A DNA stretch of 64,000 nucleotides from Streptomyces sp. HB132. Its GTDB lineage: Bacteria > Actinomycetota > Actinomycetes > Streptomycetales > Streptomycetaceae. The notes beneath the pieces were generated by a model, which was given only the letters and a program-made list of their open reading frames with translations, did not search any database and was not told the origin of the DNA. Made by a program: the position numbers and the translations under genes. Position 1 is the first letter of the stretch; every line of letters starts with the position of its first letter. The stretch spans positions 1-64,000 of the forward strand of contig NZ_JAFBGA010000010.1 of the NCBI RefSeq assembly GCF_016909575.1, read 5' to 3'. Positions 52,165 through 61,313 of this stretch are shown here, in pieces.

Positions 52165-53031
52165 GTGATCAGCGTCCTGTTCGCGGTCCTGACCGCTCTC
52201 AGCAACGGCACCGCCTCGGTGCTCCAGCGCCGCGCCGCCCTCGGGGTGCCCGACAGCGACGCGATGCGCCTGGCACTGATCGTGCGTCTGCTGCGGCAGA
52301 AGGTGTGGCTCGTCGGGATCGCTCTGGTGGTCGTCGCCGCGGTCTGTCAGGCCGTGGCCCTGGCCACGGGGCCCATCGCGGTGGTCCAGCCCATCTTCGT
52401 GATCGAGCTGCCCGCGACCCTGCTGGTCGCCGGCTTCGTCATGCGGGTGAGGGTGTCGCGGCAGGTCTGGTGCGGGGTGGCGGCCGTGACACTGGGTCTG
52501 GCACTCGGTATGGCGGCCGCCGCGCCGGTCGGCGGCAGCGACGACGTGCAGGGGGCCGCCTGGGTCCCGGCTCTTCTGGCGACCGGGGCCTTCGAGGCCG
52601 CACTGATCGCCACGGCGCTCGGCATCGGCGGAAACGCGCGGGCCGCGCTGTTGGGTCTGGCCGCGGCGTGCGGGTACGCGCTGACCGCCGCGCTGATGAA
52701 GGACGCCATGTCGCGGCTGGACGCCGGCGGCGTGGTCGGTCTGCTGACGGCGTGGCAGCTCTACGCCACCGCGGCGGCCGGGGTGGGCGCGCTGTTCCTC
52801 CTCCAGAACGCGCTCCAGGCCGGCTCCCTGGTGGCGGTGCAGCCGATGCTGACACTCGGGGACGCGCTGATCAGCATCGCCTACGGCGTGACCCTGTTCG
52901 GGGAGGAGCTGCGGACCGGGTGGTGGCTGCTCCCCCAGCTGGCCGGGGTGGCTCTGATCGCCGCCGGCTGTGTCGTCCTCGCCCGTTCCCCCTTGGCGAC
53001 GGCGAACGCAGCCCCGCCACGCACGGATTGA
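52165..53031 (+). CDS. DMT-superfamily (EamA/NIPA-like) membrane transporter
   Basis: The GTG at 52165 gives 288 aa with about nine to ten hydrophobic segments in two halves. The pattern GPIAVVQPIFVIELPATLLV and GSLVAVQPMLTLGDALISIA is typical of the Streptomyces DMT-type permeases related to NIPA magnesium carriers. Substrate cannot be read. It is transcribed away from the AlkZ-like gene and ends 5 bp before the GST gene stop (convergent). Confidence 0.88.
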   Translation: MISVLFAVLTALSNGTASVLQRRAALGVPDSDAMRLALIVRLLRQKVWLVGIALVVVAAVCQAVALATGPIAVVQPIFVIELPATLLVAGFVMRVRVSRQVWCGVAAVTLGLALGMAAAAPVGGSDDVQGAAWVPALLATGAFEAALIATALGIGGNARAALLGLAAACGYALTAALMKDAMSRLDAGGVVGLLTAWQLYATAAAGVGALFLLQNALQAGSLVAVQPMLTLGDALISIAYGVTLFGEELRTGWWLLPQLAGVALIAAGCVVLARSPLATANAAPPRTD

Positions 53032-53036
53032 ACCCC

Positions 53037-54068
53037 TCAGGGGCGCCCCCGCGCCGGAACCTCCTCGCCGGGCGGCACCGGCCCGGGCGGGGTCCCGTCG
53101 CCGAACGGACGGCCGCCCAGCTGCGCACGGTGGTGGGGGGTCGGCCAGCCCGAGAGTTCGGGGCCGAGCGGCACGATGCCGGTCGGGTTGATACCGGTGT
53201 GCACCCGGTAGTAGTGCTGCTTGATGTGGTGGAAGTCGACGGTGTCGCCGAAGCCCGGGGTCTGGAAGAGGTCCCGTGCGTACGCCCACAGGACGGGGTC
53301 CTCGGCGAGCTTCGAGCGGTTGCACTTGAAATGCCCGTGATAGACGGCGTCGAAGCGCACCAGGGTGGTGAACAGCCGGATGTCGGCCTCGGTGATCGTG
53401 TCACCGACCAGGTAACGCTGCCCGGCGAGGCGTTCGGAGACCAGGTCCAGGCGGCGGAACACATCGGCGTACGCGGCTTCGTACTCACCCTGACCGGCGG
53501 CGAACCCCGCCCGGTAGACGCCGTTGTTGACGTCGCGGTAGATACCGTCCATCACGGTGTCGATCTCGTCGCGATGCCGCTGCGGGTAGAGGTCGGGGGC
53601 GCCGGGGCGGTGCAGCTCCGTCCACTCGGTGGCCAGGTCCAGCGTGATCTGCTGGTAGTCGTTGGTGACCAGGGCCCTGGTCGGCACGTCGACGATCGCG
53701 GGCACGCTGACCCCGCCCGGGTAGCCGTGTTCCCGGGCGTCGTAGGCCTCGCTCAGGTAGCCGATGCCGAGCACCGGGTCCTTGCCGCCCTCGTCGAGGG
53801 TGAAGCGCCAGCTGCGGTCGTCCTGGACGGGGTCGGCGACGGCCAGGGAGAGGACGCTCTCCAGCCCGAGCAGCCGCCGTGAGACCAGGGCCCTGCTCGC
53901 CCAGGGGCAGGCCCGGCTGACGACGAGACGGTAGCGCCCCGCCTCGACGGGCCAGCCGTCACGGCCGTCGGCGGTGACGCGGTCCGCGAAGTGGCTGCGG
54001 GAGCGCTTGAAGGGCTTGTGCCCGTACGAGGTGTTCCCGCCGGGTTCCCGGTCCTCGGTGTCGCTCAT
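53037..54068 (-). CDS. Glutathionyl/mycothiyl-hydroquinone reductase-type GST (Xi class)
   Basis: The 343-aa protein has the thioredoxin-fold active site RACPWASRALVSRRLLGLES, the long insert of the EcYqjG/PcpF family, VPAIVDVPTRALVTNDYQQI, and the C-terminal helical domain with YLVGDTITEADIRLFTTLVR. Family members reduce S-thiol hydroquinone adducts. Streptomyces makes mycothiol rather than glutathione, so the adduct is probably with mycothiol. It overlaps the upstream MFS gene by 4 bp, suggesting joint quinone detoxification and efflux. Confidence 0.9.
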   Translation of the reverse strand: MSDTEDREPGGNTSYGHKPFKRSRSHFADRVTADGRDGWPVEAGRYRLVVSRACPWASRALVSRRLLGLESVLSLAVADPVQDDRSWRFTLDEGGKDPVLGIGYLSEAYDAREHGYPGGVSVPAIVDVPTRALVTNDYQQITLDLATEWTELHRPGAPDLYPQRHRDEIDTVMDGIYRDVNNGVYRAGFAAGQGEYEAAYADVFRRLDLVSERLAGQRYLVGDTITEADIRLFTTLVRFDAVYHGHFKCNRSKLAEDPVLWAYARDLFQTPGFGDTVDFHHIKQHYYRVHTGINPTGIVPLGPELSGWPTPHHRAQLGGRPFGDGTPPGPVPPGEEVPARGRP

Positions 54069-55573
54069 GGTGTTCCCTTCGGGGCGTCGGTGGCCTCGGG
54101 CGCCCGGGAGGACGCCTCGGGCCGTCTCCTTCCCCGCCTGCCCGCCGCGACGTCGGCCAGTGCCACGACGAGGCCCGCGAGGACGAACGCGACGGAGACG
54201 AGGAGCCCGTGGTCGTAGGCCGCCGCCCAGTCACCCGGTCCCAGCTGGGCGAAGAAGACCGAACCCACCGCGGCGATCCCGATGGCCGAGCCGACGCGCT
54301 GGCTGGTCTGGAGGGTTCCCCCGGCACTGCCCGCGTTGCCGACGGGCACCTCGGAGAGGGTGAGGGTCTGGTTGGGCGCGATGACGAGCCCGCTGCCCAG
54401 GCCGGCCAGCAGCAGCGGGGCCGCCATCGCGAGCCCGGCGCCCCTGCCCGGGACCAGGTGCGCGGCCAGGGCGGTGAGCCCGAGTCCGACGGCCACCATG
54501 GTGAGTCCCACGACGATGAGGGGCCTCCCGAACCTGCCGACCAGCCGGCCTCCGATGCTCGCCGAGGCGCCCGCTCCCAAGGCGAACGGGGTGATCGCGA
54601 GGCCCGCCTCCAGGGCGCTGTAGTCCAGCCCGGACTGGAGGTAGAGCGTGCTGATGAAGAAGATCGAGGTGAAGCCGGCGAAGTACAGCAGGATCATCAG
54701 GCAGCCCAGCCAGAAGGACCTGAGCCGGAAGAGTGAAAGGTCGAGCACGGGCTGGATGTTCCGTCGCGCGCAGCGGGACTCCCAGGCGACGAACGCCGTG
54801 AGCAGGACCGCGGCCACTGCCACGAGCAGCCACTTGCCGTTGCCCGGCCACTGCTGGGCCTGGACGAACGGCAGCAGCAGGGCGAGGACCCCCGCGCCGA
54901 GGAGCAGGACGCCGACCGGGTCCAGGTCGCGCGGGCGCACCCGGGTCGCCGAGGGGGTGTCGGGGAGCAGCCGCCGGGCCAGCAGGAGGCAGACGATCCC
55001 GATCGGCAGGTTGACGTAGAACACCCAGCGCCAGCCCTCCTGCGCGCCGGCACCCTGGATCAGCAGACCGCCCAGCAGTGGGCCGACGGCGGTGGAGATG
55101 CCGACCACGGTGCCGAACATGCCGAAGGCCCGGCCGCGCTCGCGTCCGGAGAACATCTGCTGGATCAGCGCGGAGATCTGGGGCGAGAGCAGTCCGCCCG
55201 CCGCCCCCTGGAGGAGCCGGGCGATGACGAGCCAGAGGCTGGACTGGGCGGCCCCGCAGGCGGCGGACGCCAGCGTGAACAGGGTCAGCCCCGCCATGAA
55301 CACCGCGCGCCTGCCCCGCGCGTCGCCGAGGCGTCCGCCGGGGATGAGGACGAGCCCGAAGGCGAGCGCGTAGCCGGACAGCACCCACTGGAGGTCGGAC
55401 TCGGGGGTGTCGAGGCCCTCCTTGATGGACGGCAGCGCCACGTTGACGATGGAGACGTCCAGCAGCGTCATGAACCCCGCCACCAGACAGACGGCGAGGG
55501 CACGCCAGCGACGGGGGTCGGAGGGGCCGGGGCCGGGCATGCCCGTGTCCCGGTGCTCCGTGCTCTCTGCCAT
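54065..55573 (-). CDS. MFS drug:H+ antiporter (DHA2, 14-TM, EmrB/QacA type)
   Basis: The start is put at the ATG at 55573 (MAESTEHRDTGMPGPGPSDP, 502 aa). The first TM motif (FMTLLDVSIVNVALPSI) is the DHA2 signature, followed by GGRLGDARGRRAVFMAG (motif A) and the motif C-like AVGPLLGGLLIQGAGAQEGW. About 14 membrane segments. It exports small amphipathic compounds. It is coupled to the hydroquinone reductase gene downstream; no adjacent TetR was found. The 129-bp upstream gap is shared with the VOC gene. Confidence 0.93.
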   Translation of the reverse strand: MAESTEHRDTGMPGPGPSDPRRWRALAVCLVAGFMTLLDVSIVNVALPSIKEGLDTPESDLQWVLSGYALAFGLVLIPGGRLGDARGRRAVFMAGLTLFTLASAACGAAQSSLWLVIARLLQGAAGGLLSPQISALIQQMFSGRERGRAFGMFGTVVGISTAVGPLLGGLLIQGAGAQEGWRWVFYVNLPIGIVCLLLARRLLPDTPSATRVRPRDLDPVGVLLLGAGVLALLLPFVQAQQWPGNGKWLLVAVAAVLLTAFVAWESRCARRNIQPVLDLSLFRLRSFWLGCLMILLYFAGFTSIFFISTLYLQSGLDYSALEAGLAITPFALGAGASASIGGRLVGRFGRPLIVVGLTMVAVGLGLTALAAHLVPGRGAGLAMAAPLLLAGLGSGLVIAPNQTLTLSEVPVGNAGSAGGTLQTSQRVGSAIGIAAVGSVFFAQLGPGDWAAAYDHGLLVSVAFVLAGLVVALADVAAGRRGRRRPEASSRAPEATDAPKGTP

Positions 55574-55702
55574 GGTCCGCACCCTAGTTCGCGCCCGTCC
55601 GGACGTCGTCCCGGGCGCGCCGTAGGCGGGGTGGCGGGCCCCGGTCAGCGGTGGCCGGTTCCGACCCGGCGTGCCCGGCCCCATCCGGGGTACCGATCGG
55701 TC

Positions 55703-56116
55703 ATGACTGTCGCCAAAACGAGCGTTCTGGTCCTGGACTGCGCCGAGCCGATCGAGCTCGCCGACTTCTACGCGAACCTCCTCGACGCGGAGGCGCGGAT
55801 AGGGAGCGATCCTGACTTCGTCGAGATAGTGGGAAACACCGGGGTGCACCTGGCTGTCCGGCGCGACCACGGTTACGCGCCGCCGAGCTGGCCGCGCCCG
55901 GAGGACTCCCTTCAGGCGCATCTGCGCATCCTGGTGGGCCCGGAGGACATGGACGAGGCCGAGCGCGAGGCGATAGGTCTCGGCGCCCGGCCCGTTGACA
56001 CGGGAGACGGCAACGGAGGTCCGCGTGACGTCCGGGTCTACAACGACCCGGCCGGGCACTCGTTCTCGCTGGCGGTGTATCCGGCCCCACCGTCGTCGGC
56101 AGGGCCGGCCTCGTAG
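55703..56116 (+). CDS. VOC-superfamily (glyoxalase/bleomycin-resistance-like) protein
   Basis: ATG at 55703, 137 aa. Two beta-alpha-beta-beta-beta units are evident: CAEPIELADFYANLLDAEAR and RVYNDPAGHSFSLAVYP. Metal-ligand residues are only partly visible (the last Phe-Ser segment has no Glu), so binding rather than catalysis is possible. It is divergent from the MFS-GST pair and may belong to the same detoxification neighbourhood. Substrate unknown. Confidence 0.85.
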   Translation: MTVAKTSVLVLDCAEPIELADFYANLLDAEARIGSDPDFVEIVGNTGVHLAVRRDHGYAPPSWPRPEDSLQAHLRILVGPEDMDEAEREAIGLGARPVDTGDGNGGPRDVRVYNDPAGHSFSLAVYPAPPSSAGPAS

Positions 56117-56176
56117 GGGCGGGTTCCCCTCCGGGCCAGCGCTTCGGCCCGGGAAGGCGTTCCGTAGGATCCCAGG

Positions 56177-57355
56177 GTGACGACGGGGACAGGGACGACG
56201 ACGGGGACCGGGGCGGCGTGGGCGGGGCCGCCGCCGAACGGGGCGGAGCGACTTCTGCTCGAGGCGGCGGGCGACCGGGAGGCGTTGCCGGCCGTACTGG
56301 CCACGAGCAGGCTCTTCGTACTCGTCGCCCGGCTGCACGCGGACACCCCCGGTTTCACTCCCCCGCTCACCGCACAGCCGGATCCTGCCGATCCGGGCCG
56401 GATGTGTGTCACGGTGCTGACGTCCGGCATGCTGCCGCCCTGGCATCCGGACTGGGTGTTCGAGGCGATCGGTGTCGACGAGCTCGTACGCCGGTGGCCG
56501 GACAAGGTGCGGTGGCTGGGGGTCAATCCGGGCACACCGTACGCCGCCACCCTCGAGGCCGGTGCGGGACGCCGCCGGGCGTGGCTGAAGGCCCACGCGC
56601 GGTCCGGCGGGCCTCCGGGCGGTCTGCTGCTGACCCACGGAGCCGGTCCGCTGCACGGGCCGGTCGCACACGGACTGGCCCTCGGCGCCCACCTGGCGGT
56701 GCACAACGGTCTCGTCTGGAACGACCTGGGCGCCGCCTACGAGGGGTACACGACGGACCGGGCACGGCTCCGTAGTCCCTGGGGCGTACTGAACCGCGCC
56801 GCCTACCGGGAGACCCTCGAAGCGCTGCTGGCGACCCGGCTGGTCGGCCGTACGCACGAGTCGGTGATCGGGATCCGCCGAACCCTCGCCGGGCGGCTGG
56901 GCCGCACCCCGACGGTTGCCGAGTGGTCCGAGGCGGTGACCGTCGAGATGACGCGCCGCCAGTCCACGGCGGCCGAGACGGCCGAGGCCCACGAGGCGCT
57001 GCGGCTGGCCGTCACGTACGAGGACAGGTTCCGTGCGGACGGTGCCCTCGGGCCGGGCGAACGGGTCGACACCCTGGCCGCCTTCGACTACGGGCGTGCG
57101 GTCAACGTCGTACGACTGGCGCTGGGGGCCCGCCTCTGCGATCCGCACGAGGCGGAACAGGCCGTGCTGCGGATCGGCGCCCTGGCCAAGCGTGCCTACG
57201 GTTCCTGGGCGCAGTTCTCCCTCGGCTACTCGCTGACCCGCGTGATGCACTTCGACGAGGACGACCCGTCCGGAGTGAAGTACGGGCAGTCGCTCGCGCA
57301 GCACCGCATCCTGACCCAGGCCCCCGACAGCCCCTACCGGAACATCGCATGGTGA
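56177..57355 (+). CDS. SseB-like / DUF1266 protein, first of a tandem pair
   Basis: The GTG at 56177 (weak ribosome site) gives 392 aa. After a Thr/Gly low-complexity start encoded by GACGGGGACAGG-type repeats, residues about 25-140 look like an SseB N-terminal domain (LPAVLATSRLFVLVARLHAD, TSGMLPPWHPDWVFEAIGVD). The C-terminal half (LRSPWGVLNRAAYRETLEAL, FDYGRAVNVVRLALGARLCD, YGSWAQFSLGYSLTRVMHFD) is DUF1266. Function unknown; DUF1266 proteins are widespread in Streptomyces. It overlaps the next gene, a paralogue, by 7 bp. Confidence 0.82.
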   Translation: MTTGTGTTTGTGAAWAGPPPNGAERLLLEAAGDREALPAVLATSRLFVLVARLHADTPGFTPPLTAQPDPADPGRMCVTVLTSGMLPPWHPDWVFEAIGVDELVRRWPDKVRWLGVNPGTPYAATLEAGAGRRRAWLKAHARSGGPPGGLLLTHGAGPLHGPVAHGLALGAHLAVHNGLVWNDLGAAYEGYTTDRARLRSPWGVLNRAAYRETLEALLATRLVGRTHESVIGIRRTLAGRLGRTPTVAEWSEAVTVEMTRRQSTAAETAEAHEALRLAVTYEDRFRADGALGPGERVDTLAAFDYGRAVNVVRLALGARLCDPHEAEQAVLRIGALAKRAYGSWAQFSLGYSLTRVMHFDEDDPSGVKYGQSLAQHRILTQAPDSPYRNIAW

Positions 57356-58533
57356 TGAACTCGCTGCCCCCCTTCCCCGGCAACCCTCATGGCGCCCCCT
57401 GGGTGCCGCCGTCCGTGACGGAGCATCTGCTGTACGAGGCGGGAGCGCGCGGCGACGCGGAGGCACAACTGCGCGTGCTGGCGGGCGAGGAGCTCTACAT
57501 CGTCGCGCCGAGGGCAGAGGTGGACGCGGCTCCCGACATGGTCAGGTGGCGCTCGTACCGGGACGAGGCCGGCCGGAGCTGCCTGCCGGTGCTCACCCGG
57601 GGGATGCTGCCGCCCTGGCATCCGGACTGGGTGTTCCACGGTGTCTCCCTCAAGTGGATCGCGGAGACCGACTGGAGCGACCCCCATCAGCTGTTGTCCG
57701 TCAACGCGGGCACTCCGGCCCAGATCCTCTTCCCGGCGACGCCCCCGCACCGCGCGATGTGGCTGCGCTACCACGCGGAGAACGACCGCCCTCGGAGTGA
57801 CCGGCTGATCGCGTTGCGCCACGGAGCGCTGCGCGGCCCCCTGGCCTACGGGCTGGCGTGCGGGGCGCATCTGGCGATCGGCAACGGTGTCCCGTGGAAC
57901 GAGGTGGGCACCGCCTACAGGGAGTACTCGTGCGAGCGGGAGCAGCTCCGCGACTCCTGGGGCATCACCGGACCGAGCGGCTGGCGCAGGCAGTTGGACT
58001 TCCTGCTGGAAGCGCAGAACAGTCCGGCCGAGCCTGATTTCGTGCTCCGGGTGCGTGAACAGCTCAGGGGCGGGCTCGGCGAGCCGCCCTCCGCGGACTT
58101 GTGGCGCGAGACGGCCGCCGGGCACGCCCAGGACATCGGGGTGGGCCACGGCACGGTCAAGGACATCGAGGAGCTGGTGCGGCGCATCGTGAGGTACGAG
58201 GCGCGGTTCCGTGCCGACGGGCTGCTGCCGCCGGACGGCCGGGTCACCACGACGGTCGCCTACGACTACGGACGCGCCGTGAACCTGGCCAGGTGGGGGC
58301 TGTCCGCTCGTTTCTGCGTGCCGCACGAGGCGGAGCAGGCGATCGTGTACGCCGGTGCGCTGAGCAGATCGGCCTACCACTCCTGGGAGGAGTTCTCGGC
58401 GGGCTACGCACTGGGCCGTGTGCTGCGGTTCGACGGCGAGGACTACGGCGACTACTACCTGGACAACGTCACGGCGCACCGTCTGCTGACGGAGAGTGAG
58501 GGCAGCCCGTGGCGGAACCTCGCCTGGCGCTGA
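57349..58533 (+). CDS. SseB-like / DUF1266 protein, second of a tandem pair
   Basis: The ATG at 57349 gives 394 aa; a second ATG at 57355 overlaps the previous stop as TGATG and may be the true coupled start. It shares with its neighbour LPPWHPDWVF, an NAGTP/NPGTP motif, LRDSWGITGPSGWRRQLDFL, YDYGRAVNLARWGLSARFCV and YHSWEEFSAGYALGRVLRFD. It is a clear tandem paralogue and both products are probably cytoplasmic. It ends SPWRNLAWR, as the first ends SPYRNIAW. Confidence 0.85.
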   Translation: MVMNSLPPFPGNPHGAPWVPPSVTEHLLYEAGARGDAEAQLRVLAGEELYIVAPRAEVDAAPDMVRWRSYRDEAGRSCLPVLTRGMLPPWHPDWVFHGVSLKWIAETDWSDPHQLLSVNAGTPAQILFPATPPHRAMWLRYHAENDRPRSDRLIALRHGALRGPLAYGLACGAHLAIGNGVPWNEVGTAYREYSCEREQLRDSWGITGPSGWRRQLDFLLEAQNSPAEPDFVLRVREQLRGGLGEPPSADLWRETAAGHAQDIGVGHGTVKDIEELVRRIVRYEARFRADGLLPPDGRVTTTVAYDYGRAVNLARWGLSARFCVPHEAEQAIVYAGALSRSAYHSWEEFSAGYALGRVLRFDGEDYGDYYLDNVTAHRLLTESEGSPWRNLAWR

Positions 58534-58710
58534 GTACGCGGCGCCCCCGCCGCGCGCCGCCGGTCGGTGGATGGCCGCCACGGCGAGCCCCGGGGGAGCT
58601 CAGCCTCGGGGACGCGCCGCGGAACACACGCCCTGCACCCGATATGACCTCGCATCACCAGGTGTGCGGCGCGCGTGGGGCGATGACGCCCGGAATTAAC
58701 CTCCGGTCTC

Positions 58711-58739
58711 TTGCCACGGTCGGTCTACGCGCATAGTTT
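58711..58739 (+). promoter_or_regulatory. Probable promoter of the secreted nuclease gene
   Basis: TTGCCA (58711-58716) and TAGTTT (58734-58739) stand 17 bp apart, 34 bp before the GTG start. The sequence between 58534 and 58710 shows no gene. Confidence 0.45.
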
Positions 58740-58772
58740 TTGGCCCTCACTACACATTTGGGGGCAGTTCCC

Positions 58773-61187
58773 GTGCACATAGCCAGACCCGGCTCCGCCC
58801 TGCTGGCCGCCGCCGTCGCCGTGACCCTGTCGGTGACCGCGCTGCCCGCCGCCTTCGCGGCACCGTCGACGTCGGCCGTCATCTCCGAGGTGTACGGCGG
58901 CGGGGGCAACTCCGGCGCGACGCTCACCCGTGACTACATCGAGCTGGCCAACGCCGGCCGGAGCCCCTTCGGCCTGTCCGGCTTCAGCGTCCAGTACCTG
59001 CCGGGCACCCCCTCCGCCGGATCGCTGTGGCAGGTCTCCGAGCTGTCCGGCGCCGTCGCGCCCGGTGGCCGCTACCTCGTCGCGCAGGCCGCGGGCACCG
59101 GCGGCACGGTGGCCCTGCCGGCCGCCGACGCGACGGGCACGGTCGCGATGTCGGCGGCGAGCGGCACGGTCGCACTCGTGTCCGGCACCGCCCCGCTCAC
59201 CTGCAGGACCGCGGCGGACTGCGCCGCCGACACCCGGATCGTCGATCTCGTCGGCTACGGCTCCGCAGTCGTGCGCGAGGGCAGCGGCCCGGTGACGGGC
59301 GCCTCCGCGACCGCCTCCGTGGCGCGCGGCACGTCCCTGGCGGACACGGACGACAACGCCGCAGACCTCACCGCGGGCGCCACGACACCCGTCAACGCCG
59401 CAGGCGAGACCTCCGGCGGCTCCGGCCCGGGCGAGCCCGGCGGGCCCACCGAGCCCGGCACGGTGCGGGTCCACGACATCCAGGGAACGACCCGCCTCTC
59501 CCCGCTCGCCGGGCAGTCGGTCGCCGGGGTCCCCGGCGTCGTCACCGGCGTACGGACGTCGGGTTCGCGCGGCTTCTGGATCCAGGACACCGCCCCGGAC
59601 GGCGACGCCCGCACGAGCGAGGGCCTGTTCGTCTACACCGGCTCGGCGGCACCCACCGTCGCCGTCGGCGACTCGGTCCTGGTCAGCGGAAAGGTCGCCG
59701 AGTACTACCCGGCCGCCGGTGCCCAGTCGCTCACCCAGATCACCGGCCCGTTGACCACGGTCCTGTCCTCGGGCAACGCCCTGCCGGATGCGGTCGTCCT
59801 CGATGCCGCCTCGGTGCCGGACGCCTATGTGCCGACGGCCGGGGGTGGTTCGATCGAGGCCCTCGCACTGGACCCCGCGGCATACGCCCTGGATCTTTAC
59901 GAGTCGCTCGAAGGCACCCGCGTCACGATGGCCGACACCCGGGTGACGGGTGCGACGACCGCGTACGACGAGGTCTGGGTGACGGTGAAGCCGCGGGAGA
60001 ACCCGACCCGGCGCGGCGGCACGCTGTACGCCTCCTACGAGGACCAGAACACCGGCCGCCTCAAGGTGATGTCGCTGAACGCCGCGCAGCCGGTCCCGGA
60101 CGCGAACGTCGGCGACGTGCTGTCCGGCTCCACCACGGGTGTCGTCGACTACGCGTCGTACGGCGGATACAACGTGCAGGCCACCGAGTTGGGCGCGCTG
60201 AAGGACAACGGCCTGCGGCGCGAGGTGACGCGGAAGCAGAAGCGCAAGGAACTCGCCGTCGCCACGTACAACGTGGAGAACCTGGACGCGACCGACGATC
60301 AGGCCAAGTTCGACACGCTCGCCCAGGGCGTGGCGGTCAGCCTCTCGTCCCCGGACGTCGTGTCCCTGGAGGAGATCCAGGACGACAACGGTGCGGTGAA
60401 GGACGGCACGGTGGGGTCGGAGGCGACCCTTGAGCGCTTCACCGACGCGATCGTCGCCGCGGGCGGACCGCGGTACTCCTGGCGCTACGTCGCCCCCGAG
60501 GACGGCAAGGACGGCGGCGAGCCCGGCGGCAACATCCGCAACGTCTTCCTCTTCAACCCCGACCGGGTCGATTTCGTGGACCGCGCGGGCGGCGACGCGA
60601 CCACCGCGGTGGAGGCGGTGAGGACGAAGAAGGGCGCCACTCTCTCCGTCTCGCCCGGCCGGATCAATCCCACGAGCACGGCCTGGGACGACAGCCGCAA
60701 GCCGCTGGTGGGCGAGTTCCGCTTCCGCGGCGAGCCGGTCTTCGTCATCGCCAACCACTTCGCCTCCAAGGGCGGTGACCAGTCCCTGCACGGCCGCTAC
60801 CAGGAGCCGGTTCGCAGCTCGGAGACCCAGCGCGTGCGGCAGGCGGCGGAGGTCAACACCTTCGTCACGTCGTTGCTGAAGGCGGACAAGTCGGCCCGGG
60901 TCGTCACGCTCGGCGACCTGAACGACTTCGCCTTCTCCCCGACGATGACGGCGCTGACCAGTGGCAAGGTACTCAAGCCGCTGATCACGACGCTGCCCGC
61001 CGGTGAGCAGTACAGCTATGTCTACGACGGTAACTCGCAGACGCTGGACCACATCCTGACCAGCCCCGCGATCAGCCGCTTCGACTACGACGTGGTGCAC
61101 ATCAACGCGGAGTTCGCCGACCAGGCGAGCGACCACGACCCGCAGATCGTGCGGATCGATGTGAAGGGCCGGGGCCACCGGCACTGA
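58773..61187 (+). CDS. Secreted nuclease: lamin-tail, OB-fold and endonuclease/exonuclease/phosphatase domains
   Basis: The GTG at 58773 gives 804 aa with a signal peptide (HIARPGSALLAAAVAVTLSV, cleavage after AFA). A lamin-tail domain follows (residues about 30-150, VISEVYGGGGNSGATLTRDY), then a Gly/Pro-rich linker, an OB-fold nuclease segment (about 220-450; TRGFWIQD-like GSRGFWIQDTAPDG) and an EEP domain (about 480-800). The EEP motifs are ATYNVENLDATDD, SLEEIQDDNG, FVIANHFASKGGDQS, TLGDLNDF and the catalytic His near the end (QASDHDPQIVRID). The layout is that of extracellular DNases such as ExeM. It would degrade extracellular DNA for phosphate or during mycelial turnover. Confidence 0.92.
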   Translation: MHIARPGSALLAAAVAVTLSVTALPAAFAAPSTSAVISEVYGGGGNSGATLTRDYIELANAGRSPFGLSGFSVQYLPGTPSAGSLWQVSELSGAVAPGGRYLVAQAAGTGGTVALPAADATGTVAMSAASGTVALVSGTAPLTCRTAADCAADTRIVDLVGYGSAVVREGSGPVTGASATASVARGTSLADTDDNAADLTAGATTPVNAAGETSGGSGPGEPGGPTEPGTVRVHDIQGTTRLSPLAGQSVAGVPGVVTGVRTSGSRGFWIQDTAPDGDARTSEGLFVYTGSAAPTVAVGDSVLVSGKVAEYYPAAGAQSLTQITGPLTTVLSSGNALPDAVVLDAASVPDAYVPTAGGGSIEALALDPAAYALDLYESLEGTRVTMADTRVTGATTAYDEVWVTVKPRENPTRRGGTLYASYEDQNTGRLKVMSLNAAQPVPDANVGDVLSGSTTGVVDYASYGGYNVQATELGALKDNGLRREVTRKQKRKELAVATYNVENLDATDDQAKFDTLAQGVAVSLSSPDVVSLEEIQDDNGAVKDGTVGSEATLERFTDAIVAAGGPRYSWRYVAPEDGKDGGEPGGNIRNVFLFNPDRVDFVDRAGGDATTAVEAVRTKKGATLSVSPGRINPTSTAWDDSRKPLVGEFRFRGEPVFVIANHFASKGGDQSLHGRYQEPVRSSETQRVRQAAEVNTFVTSLLKADKSARVVTLGDLNDFAFSPTMTALTSGKVLKPLITTLPAGEQYSYVYDGNSQTLDHILTSPAISRFDYDVVHINAEFADQASDHDPQIVRIDVKGRGHRH

Positions 61188-61192
61188 CACAC

Positions 61193-61225
61193 CCGGGTGG
61201 CGGCCAGGCACGGGCCGCCACCCGG
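61193..61225 (+). terminator. Hairpin terminator after the nuclease gene
   Basis: Perfect 13-bp stem CCGGGTGGCGGCC/GGCCGCCACCCGG (61193-61205, 61213-61225) with a 7-nt loop, 5 bp past the stop codon. Confidence 0.8.
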
Positions 61226-61227
61226 AA

Positions 61228-61271
61228 CGCCGTCACGCCGTCACGCCGTCACGCCGTCACGCCGTCACGCC
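61228..61271. repeat. Five tandem copies of an 8-bp repeat
   Basis: CGCCGTCA is repeated exactly five times (61228-61267) with a partial sixth, between two convergent genes and right after the nuclease terminator. It is a possible variable-number repeat. Confidence 0.9.
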
Positions 61272-61313
61272 ACGAACGGTGTTGCCACGACGTCTCGTTG
61301 ACGATGCGGCAGC

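Noticed and set aside
55574..57466. Extension of the MFS frame to 57466, giving an 1133-aa protein
   Set aside because: The added part is antisense to the VOC and first DUF1266 genes; the transporter family begins near the ATG at 55573.
61228..61271. CRISPR array
   Set aside because: The 8-bp units are contiguous without spacers and there are no cas genes.
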